Assembly: GCF_022369475.1 (NCBI RefSeq)
Contig: NZ_CP059600.1
Coordinates: forward strand, 1,566,686-1,630,685
DNA: 64,000 nucleotides
Direction: 5' to 3'
DNA from: Campylobacter sp. RM12651
Lineage (GTDB): Bacteria; Campylobacterota; Campylobacteria; Campylobacterales; Campylobacteraceae
Each line of letters starts with the position of its first letter. The stretch's first letter is position 1. The notes beneath the pieces are model-generated. The model was not told the DNA's origin, ran no database searches, and was given only the letters and a program-made list of their open reading frames with translations. Below are positions 8,431-16,579 of the stretch, one piece after another. The position numbers and the translations under genes were made by a program.

Positions 8431-9794
8431 AATTTCTTATTCTTAGCACCAAAGTGGCAAAGTAAAGAAAACACAATACACATAATACAAGCAAATAAAA
8501 GCATATATAAACCTGCATTCCAACCAAAAGCATCAACCATAGCACCTAAAAGCATAGTTCCTAAAGAAGCTCCTACGACATAGCTCATAAACCCACGAAG
8601 ACCAACGCAAGAACCTACAGCAAAAGCAGGAACAACTTCCATAGTTTGAACACTTGCTAAAAATTGTGGCACATATACTAAACACCCAGCTGCTGCTGCA
8701 AAAAATATAGTGTAGTAAATATTATCGCTCGTAAAATATCCAATAATCATAAAAAATATTATACAAACAGCAAGAATTGCAGGTGGCATTCTATATCCTT
8801 TAAATAATCTATCAGATATAATTCCTGCTAACATTGTTGATGGAATTGCAGCCCATTCAAAGAATAAAAACGCTGTATGCATTTGCTCTTTACTAAAGCC
8901 TTTTACAGATAAAAGATAAATAGGAAGCCAATTTATCAACCCAAATCTAATCATATAAACAAAAGTATCCATCCAAGCAACATACCAAGCATTAGGGTTT
9001 TTTAGAACATATTTAACAAATATTTCTTTACTACTTAAATCAGTAGTTGAAGCTGAGTTTTTAATATCTTCTTCATAACCTCTTAATTTATTAATCTCGT
9101 TTAATTCTTTTAACCCTTCATTTTTAGGATTACCCTTAACAGCGTATAAAACATAAACACTAATTAACAAGGCTAAAATTGCTGGGACATAAAAGTGATT
9201 TACTTTCCAATAAGTAGCATTAAAATCAGCCGCAGCAATCCCTAATACAGGAGATAATATTAAAACAGATTTAGAAATAATTGGAGCTACCAAACCCCCT
9301 CCAATATTATGGCTTATATTCCAAATAGCAGTATAAATTCCTCTTTCTTTTTTAGGATACCAATTAGCAAGAGTAATAAAACTAGGTCCAACGCCCATTC
9401 CTTGAAAAACTCCAAGTGCAATAACAGCACCTACATAAGCATATAAAGCATTGCAAAAGCCTAATAATACATTAATTAACGCACATAAAATAAGACCTAA
9501 AGCCATATATCTTTTTGGGTCAGCCTTATCACTTAAAGCACTCATAACGCCTTTACTAATACCATAAGCAATTAACATAGAACCAGTAATTAAACCTATA
9601 TCAGAATTATTTACTGCTAAATCAGTCTTAATTAATGGAGTAGATAGGGTAATATTGTTTCTTACTAAATAATATCCCATATAACCAACAAACACACCAC
9701 TTAACGAAAGTTTTCTATACTTATAATAAGTGCTTAGCAACTCATCATCTTTAACCACCCTATCCTTTTTGACAGGTCTTAAAAAAGAAATCAT
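8427..9794 (-). CDS. pgtP: PgtP-type phosphoglycerate:phosphate antiporter (MFS, OPA family)
   Basis: A 455-residue protein with about twelve membrane helices. Segments such as GYYLVRNNITLSTP, the ISHNIGGGLVAPI loop, FEWAAIPSTMLAGI and PQFLASVQTMEVVPAFAVGS agree closely with the Salmonella phosphoglycerate transporter PgtP as I remember it, more than with GlpT or UhpT. It should import 2- or 3-phosphoglycerate or phosphoenolpyruvate in exchange for phosphate, which would suit an organism without complete glycolysis from sugars. No pgtABC regulators are adjacent. About 195 bases upstream of its start lies the tandem hairpin array; whether the array influences pgtP is unknown. Confidence 0.85.
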   Translation of the reverse strand: MISFLRPVKKDRVVKDDELLSTYYKYRKLSLSGVFVGYMGYYLVRNNITLSTPLIKTDLAVNNSDIGLITGSMLIAYGISKGVMSALSDKADPKRYMALGLILCALINVLLGFCNALYAYVGAVIALGVFQGMGVGPSFITLANWYPKKERGIYTAIWNISHNIGGGLVAPIISKSVLILSPVLGIAAADFNATYWKVNHFYVPAILALLISVYVLYAVKGNPKNEGLKELNEINKLRGYEEDIKNSASTTDLSSKEIFVKYVLKNPNAWYVAWMDTFVYMIRFGLINWLPIYLLSVKGFSKEQMHTAFLFFEWAAIPSTMLAGIISDRLFKGYRMPPAILAVCIIFFMIIGYFTSDNIYYTIFFAAAAGCLVYVPQFLASVQTMEVVPAFAVGSCVGLRGFMSYVVGASLGTMLLGAMVDAFGWNAGLYMLLFACIMCIVFSLLCHFGAKNKKF

Positions 9795-9988
9795 CTTTAA
9801 TCCTTTAAATAAAATAATAGTAATTTTATTTAAAGTTGTTTTAAAATAGTATTAATTATTGAGCTATATAAAGAATAATTTTTATTTTTACAATATTAAT
9901 GAATATATAGCGATAAACCTGAAAGCATAGCTATAGTTTTTAACACAATAATACTTTTATAATATGCAAGTATTGATAACATAAAAAT

Positions 9989-10709
9989 ATGTAATAGAGT
10001 AGAACATTTGTTATTTTTTATGTAATAGAGTAGAACATTTTTTTATCTACTATATTACATATTATTGTTGGATACAAAGAGCTTTATGTAATAGAGTAGA
10101 ACATTTTTTTATCTACTATATTACATATTATTGTTGGATACAAAGAGCTTTATGTAATAGAGTAGAACATTTTTTTATCTACTATATTACATACTATTGT
10201 TGGATACAAAGAGCTTTATGTAATAGAGTAGAACATTTTTTATTTTTTATGTAATAGAGTAGAACATTTTTTTATCTACTATATTACATACTATTGTTGG
10301 ATACAAAGAGCTTTATGTAATAGAGTAGAACATTTTTTATCTACTATATTACATACTATTGTTGGATACAAATAGCTTTATGTAATAGAGTAGAACATTT
10401 TTTATTTTTTATGTAATAGAGTAGAACATTTTTTATCTACTATATTACATACTATTGTTGGATACAAAGAGCTTTATGTAATAGAGTAGAACATTTTTTA
10501 TTTTTTATGTAATAGAGTAGAACATTTTTTATCTACTATATTACATACTATTGTTGGATACAAAGAGCTTTATGTAATAGAGTAGAACATTTTTTATTTT
10601 TTATGTAATAGAGTAGAACATTTTTTATTTTTTATGTAATAGAGTAGAACATTTTTTATCTACTATATTACATATTATTGTTGGATACAAAGAGTTTTAT
10701 GTAATACAT
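9989..10709. repeat. Tandem two-length hairpin repeat array (14 units plus a degenerate end)
   Basis: Fourteen units each begin with a 21-base head, ATGTAATAGAGTAGAACATT plus T, at 9989, 10020, 10086, 10152, 10218, 10249, 10315, 10380, 10411, 10476, 10507, 10572, 10603 and 10634; a decayed head at 10699 ends the array. Spacing is always 31 bases (short, 6 units) or 65/66 bases (long, 8 units), in the order S L L L S L L S L S L S S L. In long units the head arm TGTAATAGAGTAGA is followed, after an 11-base T-rich loop, by TCTACTATATTACA, a 14-bp inverted repeat with one mismatch, then a fixed tail containing GTTGGATACAAAGAGC. Short units replace the second arm and tail with a T-rich linker. 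No coding function is apparent. Confidence 0.95.
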
Positions 10710-11105
10710 TGGTGGTTTAAAGAAAAGTTTATTATATATTATTAATAACCAAAATTTTAAAGATTATAGAATTTATTTATAAAAATTATATCAATGAATT
10801 TAATAGCATAAAGCCTAGTATTAAAGAATTACTCAAGAGAGAAAAATTATAAAATGTTTAATCAATACATAGCAAAATCTTATAAAAATAAATTATTTTC
10901 ATAATATATATTTTAATTGTTTTACTTTGTAATTAATGTTTTATGATGTATAAATTATAAGTGCAAAATATAATGATTTTACTTTATTATGAAAGCTAAA
11001 ATTAATTGATTAAATTATCTAATTAGTATGAAAATTTTATTTTAAATTGTTTTAATATAAGAACATTTGTTTTTAAGATTTTAAAATTAATTATATTTAT
11101 AAGTA
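10710..11105. other. AT-rich noncoding stretch between the array and the sigma-28 gene
   Basis: No convincing gene is present. The plus strand has one open stretch without a start codon, about 10721-10852, reading ...KILKIIEFIYKNYIN... and ending with a stop, followed at once by a 16-codon open frame at 10854. These could be the decayed end of a former gene, but composition alone could produce them. No repeats from the neighbouring array continue here. Confidence 0.4.
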
Positions 11106-11131
11106 TTAAATGCCTAAAAATAGGCATTTAA
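11106..11131 (-). terminator. Intrinsic terminator after the sigma-28-linked gene
   Basis: An 11-bp perfect inverted repeat, TTAAATGCCTA and TAGGCATTTAA, separated by AAAA, lies directly against the stop codon of the 11132-11734 gene. Confidence 0.75.
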
Positions 11132-11734
11132 TTAAGCTTTTATATCTACTACATTGCCGCCTAATTCAGCTATTTTATCATCTATAGCTTTTACAGCGCG
11201 TTCAATTGTAGCATTTGCAATATCAGCATATCCTTTGCTAAAACCACCTAAAGTCTTATCAGCGTCTTTAAAACCACGCATAATTCCTTCACGACCTGCT
11301 TTTAGCTTTTCAATATCATCTCCAGCACCAGCTAGAACAAAACCAGCTATTCTATCGCCAGTTTGCTTACTACCCCAATAGCCATCTTCGCTAATTAATT
11401 CTTTAGCTTTTGCAGGAGTTAAGTTTTGTAAATTCTCAAAACCATCACCTAATTTACCTAAAGTTCCAAGAAAAGTATTAAGTTGCATTTCATTTTTTGA
11501 AAAACTAAATATGCTTCCTTGAGTATTAAATTGAGAAAAGCTAATTTGCATACTTTGTGCTATATAAGCATTTGTAATATCCTTACCACTAATACTGCTT
11601 AAATCCCTATCTCCTAAGTCAATGCCTATATTTTTTAAATTATCTTTTATAGCATTTCTTGCATCATCTTGAGTTTTTACACTTTTTGGTAAGCCACTCG
11701 TAAAACCTGAATTACTAACAGAACCTACATTCAT
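11132..11734 (-). CDS. Small helix-rich protein, probably flagellum-coexpressed
   Basis: A 200-residue, mainly helical protein without a Sec signal or membrane segment; the N-terminus is Ser/Gly/Asn-rich (MNVGSVSNSGFTSGLPKSV), and the C-terminal half contains GDDIEKLKAGREGIMRGF. I recall Campylobacter proteins with this C-terminal block being labelled 'hydrogenase-4 component G', a label with no support here because no hydrogenase genes are near. A well-matched sigma-28 promoter upstream indicates late flagellar-class expression, so a flagellum-secreted or flagellum-coexpressed role is plausible but unproven. It is monocistronic, with its own terminator. Confidence 0.8.
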   Translation of the reverse strand: MNVGSVSNSGFTSGLPKSVKTQDDARNAIKDNLKNIGIDLGDRDLSSISGKDITNAYIAQSMQISFSQFNTQGSIFSFSKNEMQLNTFLGTLGKLGDGFENLQNLTPAKAKELISEDGYWGSKQTGDRIAGFVLAGAGDDIEKLKAGREGIMRGFKDADKTLGGFSKGYADIANATIERAVKAIDDKIAELGGNVVDIKA

Positions 11735-11764
11735 AATCTTCTCCTTTTAAATATAGTCTTTTTT

Positions 11765-11791
11765 ATATCGGCTAAATAATAAATTTATTTA
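11765..11791 (-). promoter_or_regulatory. Sigma-28 (FliA) promoter
   Basis: On the minus strand the -10 element GCCGATAT (11772-11765) is preceded, after exactly 11 bases, by TAAATAAA (11791-11784). The consensus is TAAAGTTT-N11-GCCGATAA. It lies about 30 bases upstream of the ATG at 11734, which also has an AGGAG ribosome-binding site. Confidence 0.75.
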
Positions 11792-11811
11792 ATTTTTTAA
11801 TAAAAATAAAT

Positions 11812-12978
11812 TTATTTTAAATAATTTAATACTAAATTTGCAAAATACTTACTAGCTAGTAGCAATACTTCATCGTTGAAATTATATTCTGGATGATGAA
11901 GATTTGCACTATCTCCATTATTTATAAAAGCATATGTTCCTTTAACCTCATCTAAAAATGCAGAAAAGTCTTCGCTACCCATTAAATGCGGGTGTTCAAA
12001 CTCGCATTCATCTTCACCAAAACTCTCAATCGCAGCAAGTCTTGCTAACTCATGTGCTTCATCATTATTGATAGTAGCTTTTATATTTTCAGCTCTTTTT
12101 ACTATAGCTTTTATATTAAAAGCATTTGCTAAGTTTGTTGCTAATTCTTTAATTCTTGTATCAATAAATTCAAGCTCTTGATTGCTAAGACCTCTTACAT
12201 TTATCATAACACTAGCTTCATTTGGGATTATATTAAATGCTTTTGTAGTTCCTGCTAGAAAGCCTGTAACATTTACAACGCTATCTTTTAATTCTAAAGA
12301 TTTAAAAGCATATAAAGCATTTACAAAATTATTTGCAACGCTTATTGGGTCTTTGCATAAATGTGGAGCCGATGCGTGTCCGCCTAAGCCTATAAAATCT
12401 ACTTTATAAGCACTTACACCTGCCATCATTACGCCTTTTTTCATAAAGAATTTCTTATTTTCATAGCCTTTCATCTGTGAAATTGGCATATTATGAATTC
12501 CATAAATATAATCAACCTTAAAGCGTTCTAAAACTCCATCTTTTATCATTCTCATAGCACCGCTTAACATTTCATTATCACAACATTCTTCAGCAGGTTG
12601 AAAAAATAAATTAAGAGTTCCATTAAAATTAGCACTTGCTAAATACTTAGCAGCCATTAATAATCCTGCCGTATGCCCATCATGTCCGCAAGCGTGCATA
12701 CAGCCATTCTTACTAGCATAATCAAGTCCTGTGCATTCTTCTATACTAAGTGCATCCATATCAGCTCTAAGACCTATGCTTTTAGTAGAATTTCCTTTCT
12801 TTAATACTCCTACAACACCCGTTTTTCCTATGCCTTCATAAACTTCATAACCAAATTCTTTTAGTTTATTTGCAACTAATTTTGCGGTATTAAACTCATT
12901 AAATCCTAGCTCTGGATTTGCGTGTATGTTATGTCTTAACTCTATAAATTCTTTATGTAAATTATTTAATTCTTTCAT
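11812..12978 (-). CDS. hipO: M20-family amidohydrolase, HipO-like (N-acyl amino acid / hippurate hydrolase)
   Basis: M20 metallohydrolases cleave N-acylated amino acids such as hippurate. The metal-binding motifs are visible: ADMDAL (Asp ligand), ACGHDGH (His ligand), FFQPAEE (catalytic Glu/ligand) and the C-terminal LMGSEDFSAF. Long stretches, for example FGYEVYEGIGKTGVVGVLKKGNS, agree closely with C. jejuni HipO as I recall it, and the length (388 versus 383) fits. It is the last gene of the ksgA-rnj-kdsD-rlu operon, its start sharing one base with the preceding stop. Substrate preference could still differ from hippurate. Confidence 0.82.
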   Translation of the reverse strand: MKELNNLHKEFIELRHNIHANPELGFNEFNTAKLVANKLKEFGYEVYEGIGKTGVVGVLKKGNSTKSIGLRADMDALSIEECTGLDYASKNGCMHACGHDGHTAGLLMAAKYLASANFNGTLNLFFQPAEECCDNEMLSGAMRMIKDGVLERFKVDYIYGIHNMPISQMKGYENKKFFMKKGVMMAGVSAYKVDFIGLGGHASAPHLCKDPISVANNFVNALYAFKSLELKDSVVNVTGFLAGTTKAFNIIPNEASVMINVRGLSNQELEFIDTRIKELATNLANAFNIKAIVKRAENIKATINNDEAHELARLAAIESFGEDECEFEHPHLMGSEDFSAFLDEVKGTYAFINNGDSANLHHPEYNFNDEVLLLASKYFANLVLNYLK

Positions 12979-13745
12979 TAGTAATACACCTTATTTTCTT
13001 TTAAAAAGCTTCTTAAATCTTCGTATTCGCTATTGGTTAAAAATCTATATTTTTTAGGCTTTAACACACCCAAATCAACCCTACCAAAAGCAACCCTTTT
13101 AAGCTCCACTACTTCTAAATCAAATTCAGCAAAAAAGCGTCTTAATTCTCTATTTTTACCTTCATCAATAATCACTCTTAGTTTTGTATATCCGCCACTA
13201 CTTCCAAAAATCTCATATTCTAAAAAAGGCTTTAGACTAAGATTGGTAATTTTGCTTTTTGGGTGTGCTCCTTTTAAGCTATTTACAATCTCAAGTCCAT
13301 TTTCCATAGCATTGATTACATCTTTACTTATAGTTCCTTTAATTTTTAAGTAATATTCACGCTCTAAGTTACTTTGCATTAAAAAATCAGCTATTACAGG
13401 ACTATCTACTAATAAAAGTATGCCCGTTGATGAAAAATCAAGCCTTCCAACAGGATTAAAATGTCTAAAATCTCTTGGCAAATTATCATATATCAAGGCT
13501 CTTCCACGCTCATCTTTATGGCTTACTAATTCGCCTTTATCTTTATGATATACGATGACGCTAAATTCACTTTTTTTATAAATTCTTTTACCTTTTACAA
13601 AAACTTTATCATCAATTCCAACTTCACTCCAGTCTTCTAAGCAAACTTTGTTATTAATCTTTACTAAGCCTTCTTTTATTAATTTGTCAGCTTCTTTTCT
13701 TGAATACTTGCTATTGTGTGCTATAAATTTATTAAGTCTCATCAC
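12978..13745 (-). CDS. RsuA/RluB-family pseudouridine synthase
   Basis: The protein has an N-terminal S4 RNA-binding domain (MRLNKFIAHNSKYSRKEADK, about residues 2-60) followed by a pseudouridine synthase domain with the catalytic motif GRLDFSSTGILLL, the Asp being the nucleophile. It should isomerise a uridine in ribosomal RNA; RluB, RluE/F and RsuA types cannot be separated confidently here. Length 255 fits RluB. It overlaps kdsD by 4 bases and hipO by 1, consistent with one operon of ribosome-maturation genes. Confidence 0.9.
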   Translation of the reverse strand: MMRLNKFIAHNSKYSRKEADKLIKEGLVKINNKVCLEDWSEVGIDDKVFVKGKRIYKKSEFSVIVYHKDKGELVSHKDERGRALIYDNLPRDFRHFNPVGRLDFSSTGILLLVDSPVIADFLMQSNLEREYYLKIKGTISKDVINAMENGLEIVNSLKGAHPKSKITNLSLKPFLEYEIFGSSGGYTKLRVIIDEGKNRELRRFFAEFDLEVVELKRVAFGRVDLGVLKPKKYRFLTNSEYEDLRSFLKENKVYY

Positions 13746-14665
13746 TCATCCAATAATTGTAATAATCCTATTATTTTTTCATTCTCAAGAACTACTAAAA
13801 TTGATATTTTGTTTTCTTTCATATAAGAAAACGCCTTATGTGCTAAAACTGATTTTTCTATGGTTTTAGGATTTTTACTAGCATATTCTAAGGCTAATTG
13901 CTCTAAAGAAAAATCATCCTTAGCCATAGCTCTTCTTAAATCCCCATCACTTAAAAATCCAACTAATTTTTCATTATCAACTAATAAAGCACAACCAAAA
14001 CTTGCCTTGCTCATACAAATAATAGCGTCTTTCAAACTAGCATTTTTGCTTATTATCGGTAGATTGTTTTTATGCATTAAATCACTAACTTTTACATAAT
14101 ACTTTTTACCTAATGCTCCACCTGGATGATTTATACCAAAATCACTAACACTAAAATCTTTTAAATTAATAACACAAGCTAAAAGCGCATCAGCTAAAGC
14201 TAGAGTTAGAGTAGTTGAGCTAGTAGGTGCTGGTAGATTTGTGATTGCTTCATTGCAATTTGTAGCAATATTGAAACTACAAGCATTTGCTAATGGAGAA
14301 TTGCTTTGAGAAATGCTAATTAAAGTAGCGTTTCTATCATTTAAAAATGGTAATATTTTTAACACTTCTTCGCTTTTACCACTAAAAGAAATTAAAATTA
14401 CCACATCATCTTTACAAATATTTCCTAAATCTCCGTGCATTAACTCACTAGCATGAATAAAAAATGACCTTACCCCACAACTAGCAAACGAAGCTGCAAT
14501 TTTGCGTCCAACGATACCACTTTTACCAACTCCAACAATGATTAAATTCCCTTTGCATTCGCTAATTATCTTAGCAACTTCACAAAAACTCTCATCTAAA
14601 GAATTTGACGCTTCTTCTAAAGCGAAGGCTTCTCGCTTTAGAATGTTTTTTGCAATTTCTAGCAT
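13742..14665 (-). CDS. kpsF: Arabinose-5-phosphate isomerase KdsD/KpsF
   Basis: This enzyme interconverts ribulose-5-phosphate and arabinose-5-phosphate, the first step towards KDO for lipooligosaccharide or capsule. The N-terminal SIS domain has VGVGKSGIVGRKIAASFASCG and the HASELMHGDLG segment; two CBS domains occupy about residues 200-307 (VSDLMHKNN, FLSDGDLRR). The length of 307 is slightly under the E. coli KdsD (328). It lies between rnj and the pseudouridine synthase rather than in a capsule cluster, so it probably serves general KDO synthesis. Confidence 0.92.
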   Translation of the reverse strand: MLEIAKNILKREAFALEEASNSLDESFCEVAKIISECKGNLIIVGVGKSGIVGRKIAASFASCGVRSFFIHASELMHGDLGNICKDDVVILISFSGKSEEVLKILPFLNDRNATLISISQSNSPLANACSFNIATNCNEAITNLPAPTSSTTLTLALADALLACVINLKDFSVSDFGINHPGGALGKKYYVKVSDLMHKNNLPIISKNASLKDAIICMSKASFGCALLVDNEKLVGFLSDGDLRRAMAKDDFSLEQLALEYASKNPKTIEKSVLAHKAFSYMKENKISILVVLENEKIIGLLQLLDE

Positions 14666-14674
14666 ATTTTATCC

Positions 14675-16579
14675 TTAATGAATATTTAATAATAAATACG
14701 GATATTTTTTATATTTTTTGAAAAAATACTTCTTAAGTGCATTTCTTAGTGCTGGTTCAAATGCCTTTTTATCCTTTAATAAAGTATCTTTTGCATCAGC
14801 TATAAATAATTTAATATAATTGCTAACATCAGTTGCAAAATCTTGAGCTAGTTTATTTGATACTAAACCAAAATTGATTATATGTGCGTGATTTAGTGTC
14901 CTTGCACCCATATTAATATGAAGATTAAGCTGCACTATTCCATGCTCTGCAAGATTTTTTCTAGTATTTAATAAATCATCATGCACTTCTCTATCTACTT
15001 GATTATCTATATAAGTTTTACCTGTTTTAACGGTTTTTAATCTTCTTAATTTATTCCAGCTAATCTCCATTTGATCGCCGTTATTTAATAAATATATATT
15101 TTTTTCATTCACACCACAAGCAATTGCACTAGCTTTGTGCTTACTAATATGAGAATACTCTCCATGCACAGGCAAGAAATATTTAGGTTTTACAAGTCTT
15201 AAGATTAGCTTTTGTTCTTCACTTGCTGCATGACCGCTTACATGAATTTCGCTAAATTCTTGATAAGCAACACTTGCTCCATGACGCATTAATAAATCAA
15301 TTACACCTGATACACTTGCTTCATTACCAGGAATTGCTTTAGCACTTATAATTACTTGATCATTAGGCTTAATTTTTACATGTTTGTGTTCGCTTGTAGC
15401 CATTCTATATAATGCACTCATACTCTCACCTTGTGAGCCTGTAGTTACTATTAATATCTCTTCATCAGGATATTTATCAAGCTCATCAGCACTTATAAAA
15501 ATCTTTTTATCAAATTTTAAATATCCAAGCTCAATTGCTGTAAATAGATTTCTTTCCATAGAACGACCTATAATACAAACTTTTCTATTATATACAAGTG
15601 CGTGTGTGATTGCTTGATGGATTCTGTGAATGTTTGAGCTAAATGTGCTCATAATCACACGACCTTTGCATCTTGAATAAATCAAATCAAAAGTCCCACC
15701 AACGGTGCTTTCACTCTTAGTTACACCTTCGCGGTAACTATTAGTACTATCGCTAAATAAACATAAAACACCTTTTTCGCCATAATAAGCTAAACGATGT
15801 AAATCACTAGCATAACCATCTATTGGAGTATGGTCAATCTTAAAATCTCCCGTATGAATAATAGTTCCAGCAGGAGTATTTATAGCTAATGCACAGCTAT
15901 CTATAATACTATGAGTTATATGCATAAACTCAACTTTAAAAGAGCCAATTTCATAAATTTGTCTTTTTGTAATTGGTCTAAATAATTTGCATTTATCTTT
16001 AAGCCCGTGTTCGCTAAATTTATTTGAAATCATTCCAAGTGGAAGCGGCGTAGCATAAATCGGAAAATCAAATTCTTTATAAAAATAAGGCATTGCTCCA
16101 ATATGATCTTCGTGAGCGTGAGTGATAAGAACAGCTTTTACTTTATCTTTTATCTTTCTAATATAAGAAAAATCAGGAACTACAATATCAACACCTAAGG
16201 TATCAGCATCAGGAAAGCTCATTCCAACATCAATAATAATAGCTTCATCTTCATACTCAATTACGCTCATATTTCCACCAATAGCACCAAGTCCGCCTAA
16301 TGGAGTAAATTTAACACTTGCATTACCTTTGTAATTTATCCAAGGATATAGCCTTTTTTCTTGAGCTTTTTCGTTTTCTTTCATTGATTCAGCTAAGGCT
16401 TTTTGCCAATCTAAATCACCTTTTAAAGAAGCTGGTAAGATTTTTTTCTTACGCTTTTTTTTCTTTTTAGCTTTTTTATCGTCAATTTCTTCTTCTAATT
16501 CTTCTAAAAGTTCATCTTCGTTTTCAGCGTTTTCATAACTTCTTGCTACTTTTGTTTTTTCTAAATCTTCAATATTCAT
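14675..16579 (-). CDS. rnj: Ribonuclease J
   Basis: RNase J is a metallo-beta-lactamase/beta-CASP nuclease with endo- and 5'-3' exonuclease activity in mRNA decay and rRNA maturation. The metal site HAHEDHIGAMPYF and the later THSIIDSC, GDFK and HVSGHA motifs are present. The first 60 or so residues are a charged extension with a lysine run (about residues 35-47), then KILPASLKGDLDWQKA, typical of the extended Campylobacterota enzyme. I choose the ATG at 16579 because AAAGGA lies 5-6 bases upstream; an ATG at 16585 would leave no spacing. It overlaps ksgA by about 11 bases. Confidence 0.93.
   Translation of the reverse strand: MNIEDLEKTKVARSYENAENEDELLEELEEEIDDKKAKKKKKRKKKILPASLKGDLDWQKALAESMKENEKAQEKRLYPWINYKGNASVKFTPLGGLGAIGGNMSVIEYEDEAIIIDVGMSFPDADTLGVDIVVPDFSYIRKIKDKVKAVLITHAHEDHIGAMPYFYKEFDFPIYATPLPLGMISNKFSEHGLKDKCKLFRPITKRQIYEIGSFKVEFMHITHSIIDSCALAINTPAGTIIHTGDFKIDHTPIDGYASDLHRLAYYGEKGVLCLFSDSTNSYREGVTKSESTVGGTFDLIYSRCKGRVIMSTFSSNIHRIHQAITHALVYNRKVCIIGRSMERNLFTAIELGYLKFDKKIFISADELDKYPDEEILIVTTGSQGESMSALYRMATSEHKHVKIKPNDQVIISAKAIPGNEASVSGVIDLLMRHGASVAYQEFSEIHVSGHAASEEQKLILRLVKPKYFLPVHGEYSHISKHKASAIACGVNEKNIYLLNNGDQMEISWNKLRRLKTVKTGKTYIDNQVDREVHDDLLNTRKNLAEHGIVQLNLHINMGARTLNHAHIINFGLVSNKLAQDFATDVSNYIKLFIADAKDTLLKDKKAFEPALRNALKKYFFKKYKKYPYLLLNIH

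Noticed and set aside
10020..10698. Repeated six-codon minus-strand open frames (MFYSIT then stop) in the array
   Set aside because: They arise from the repeated head sequence, lack ribosome-binding sites, and are too short.
9989..10709. CRISPR array
   Set aside because: The spacers are not unique: only two intervening sequences alternate, and no cas gene is in the window.
9989..10709. Type III toxin-antitoxin RNA repeats or a retron
   Set aside because: Tandem repeats of this sort would fit an RNA antitoxin, but no ToxN-like or reverse transcriptase gene lies in or next to the region.
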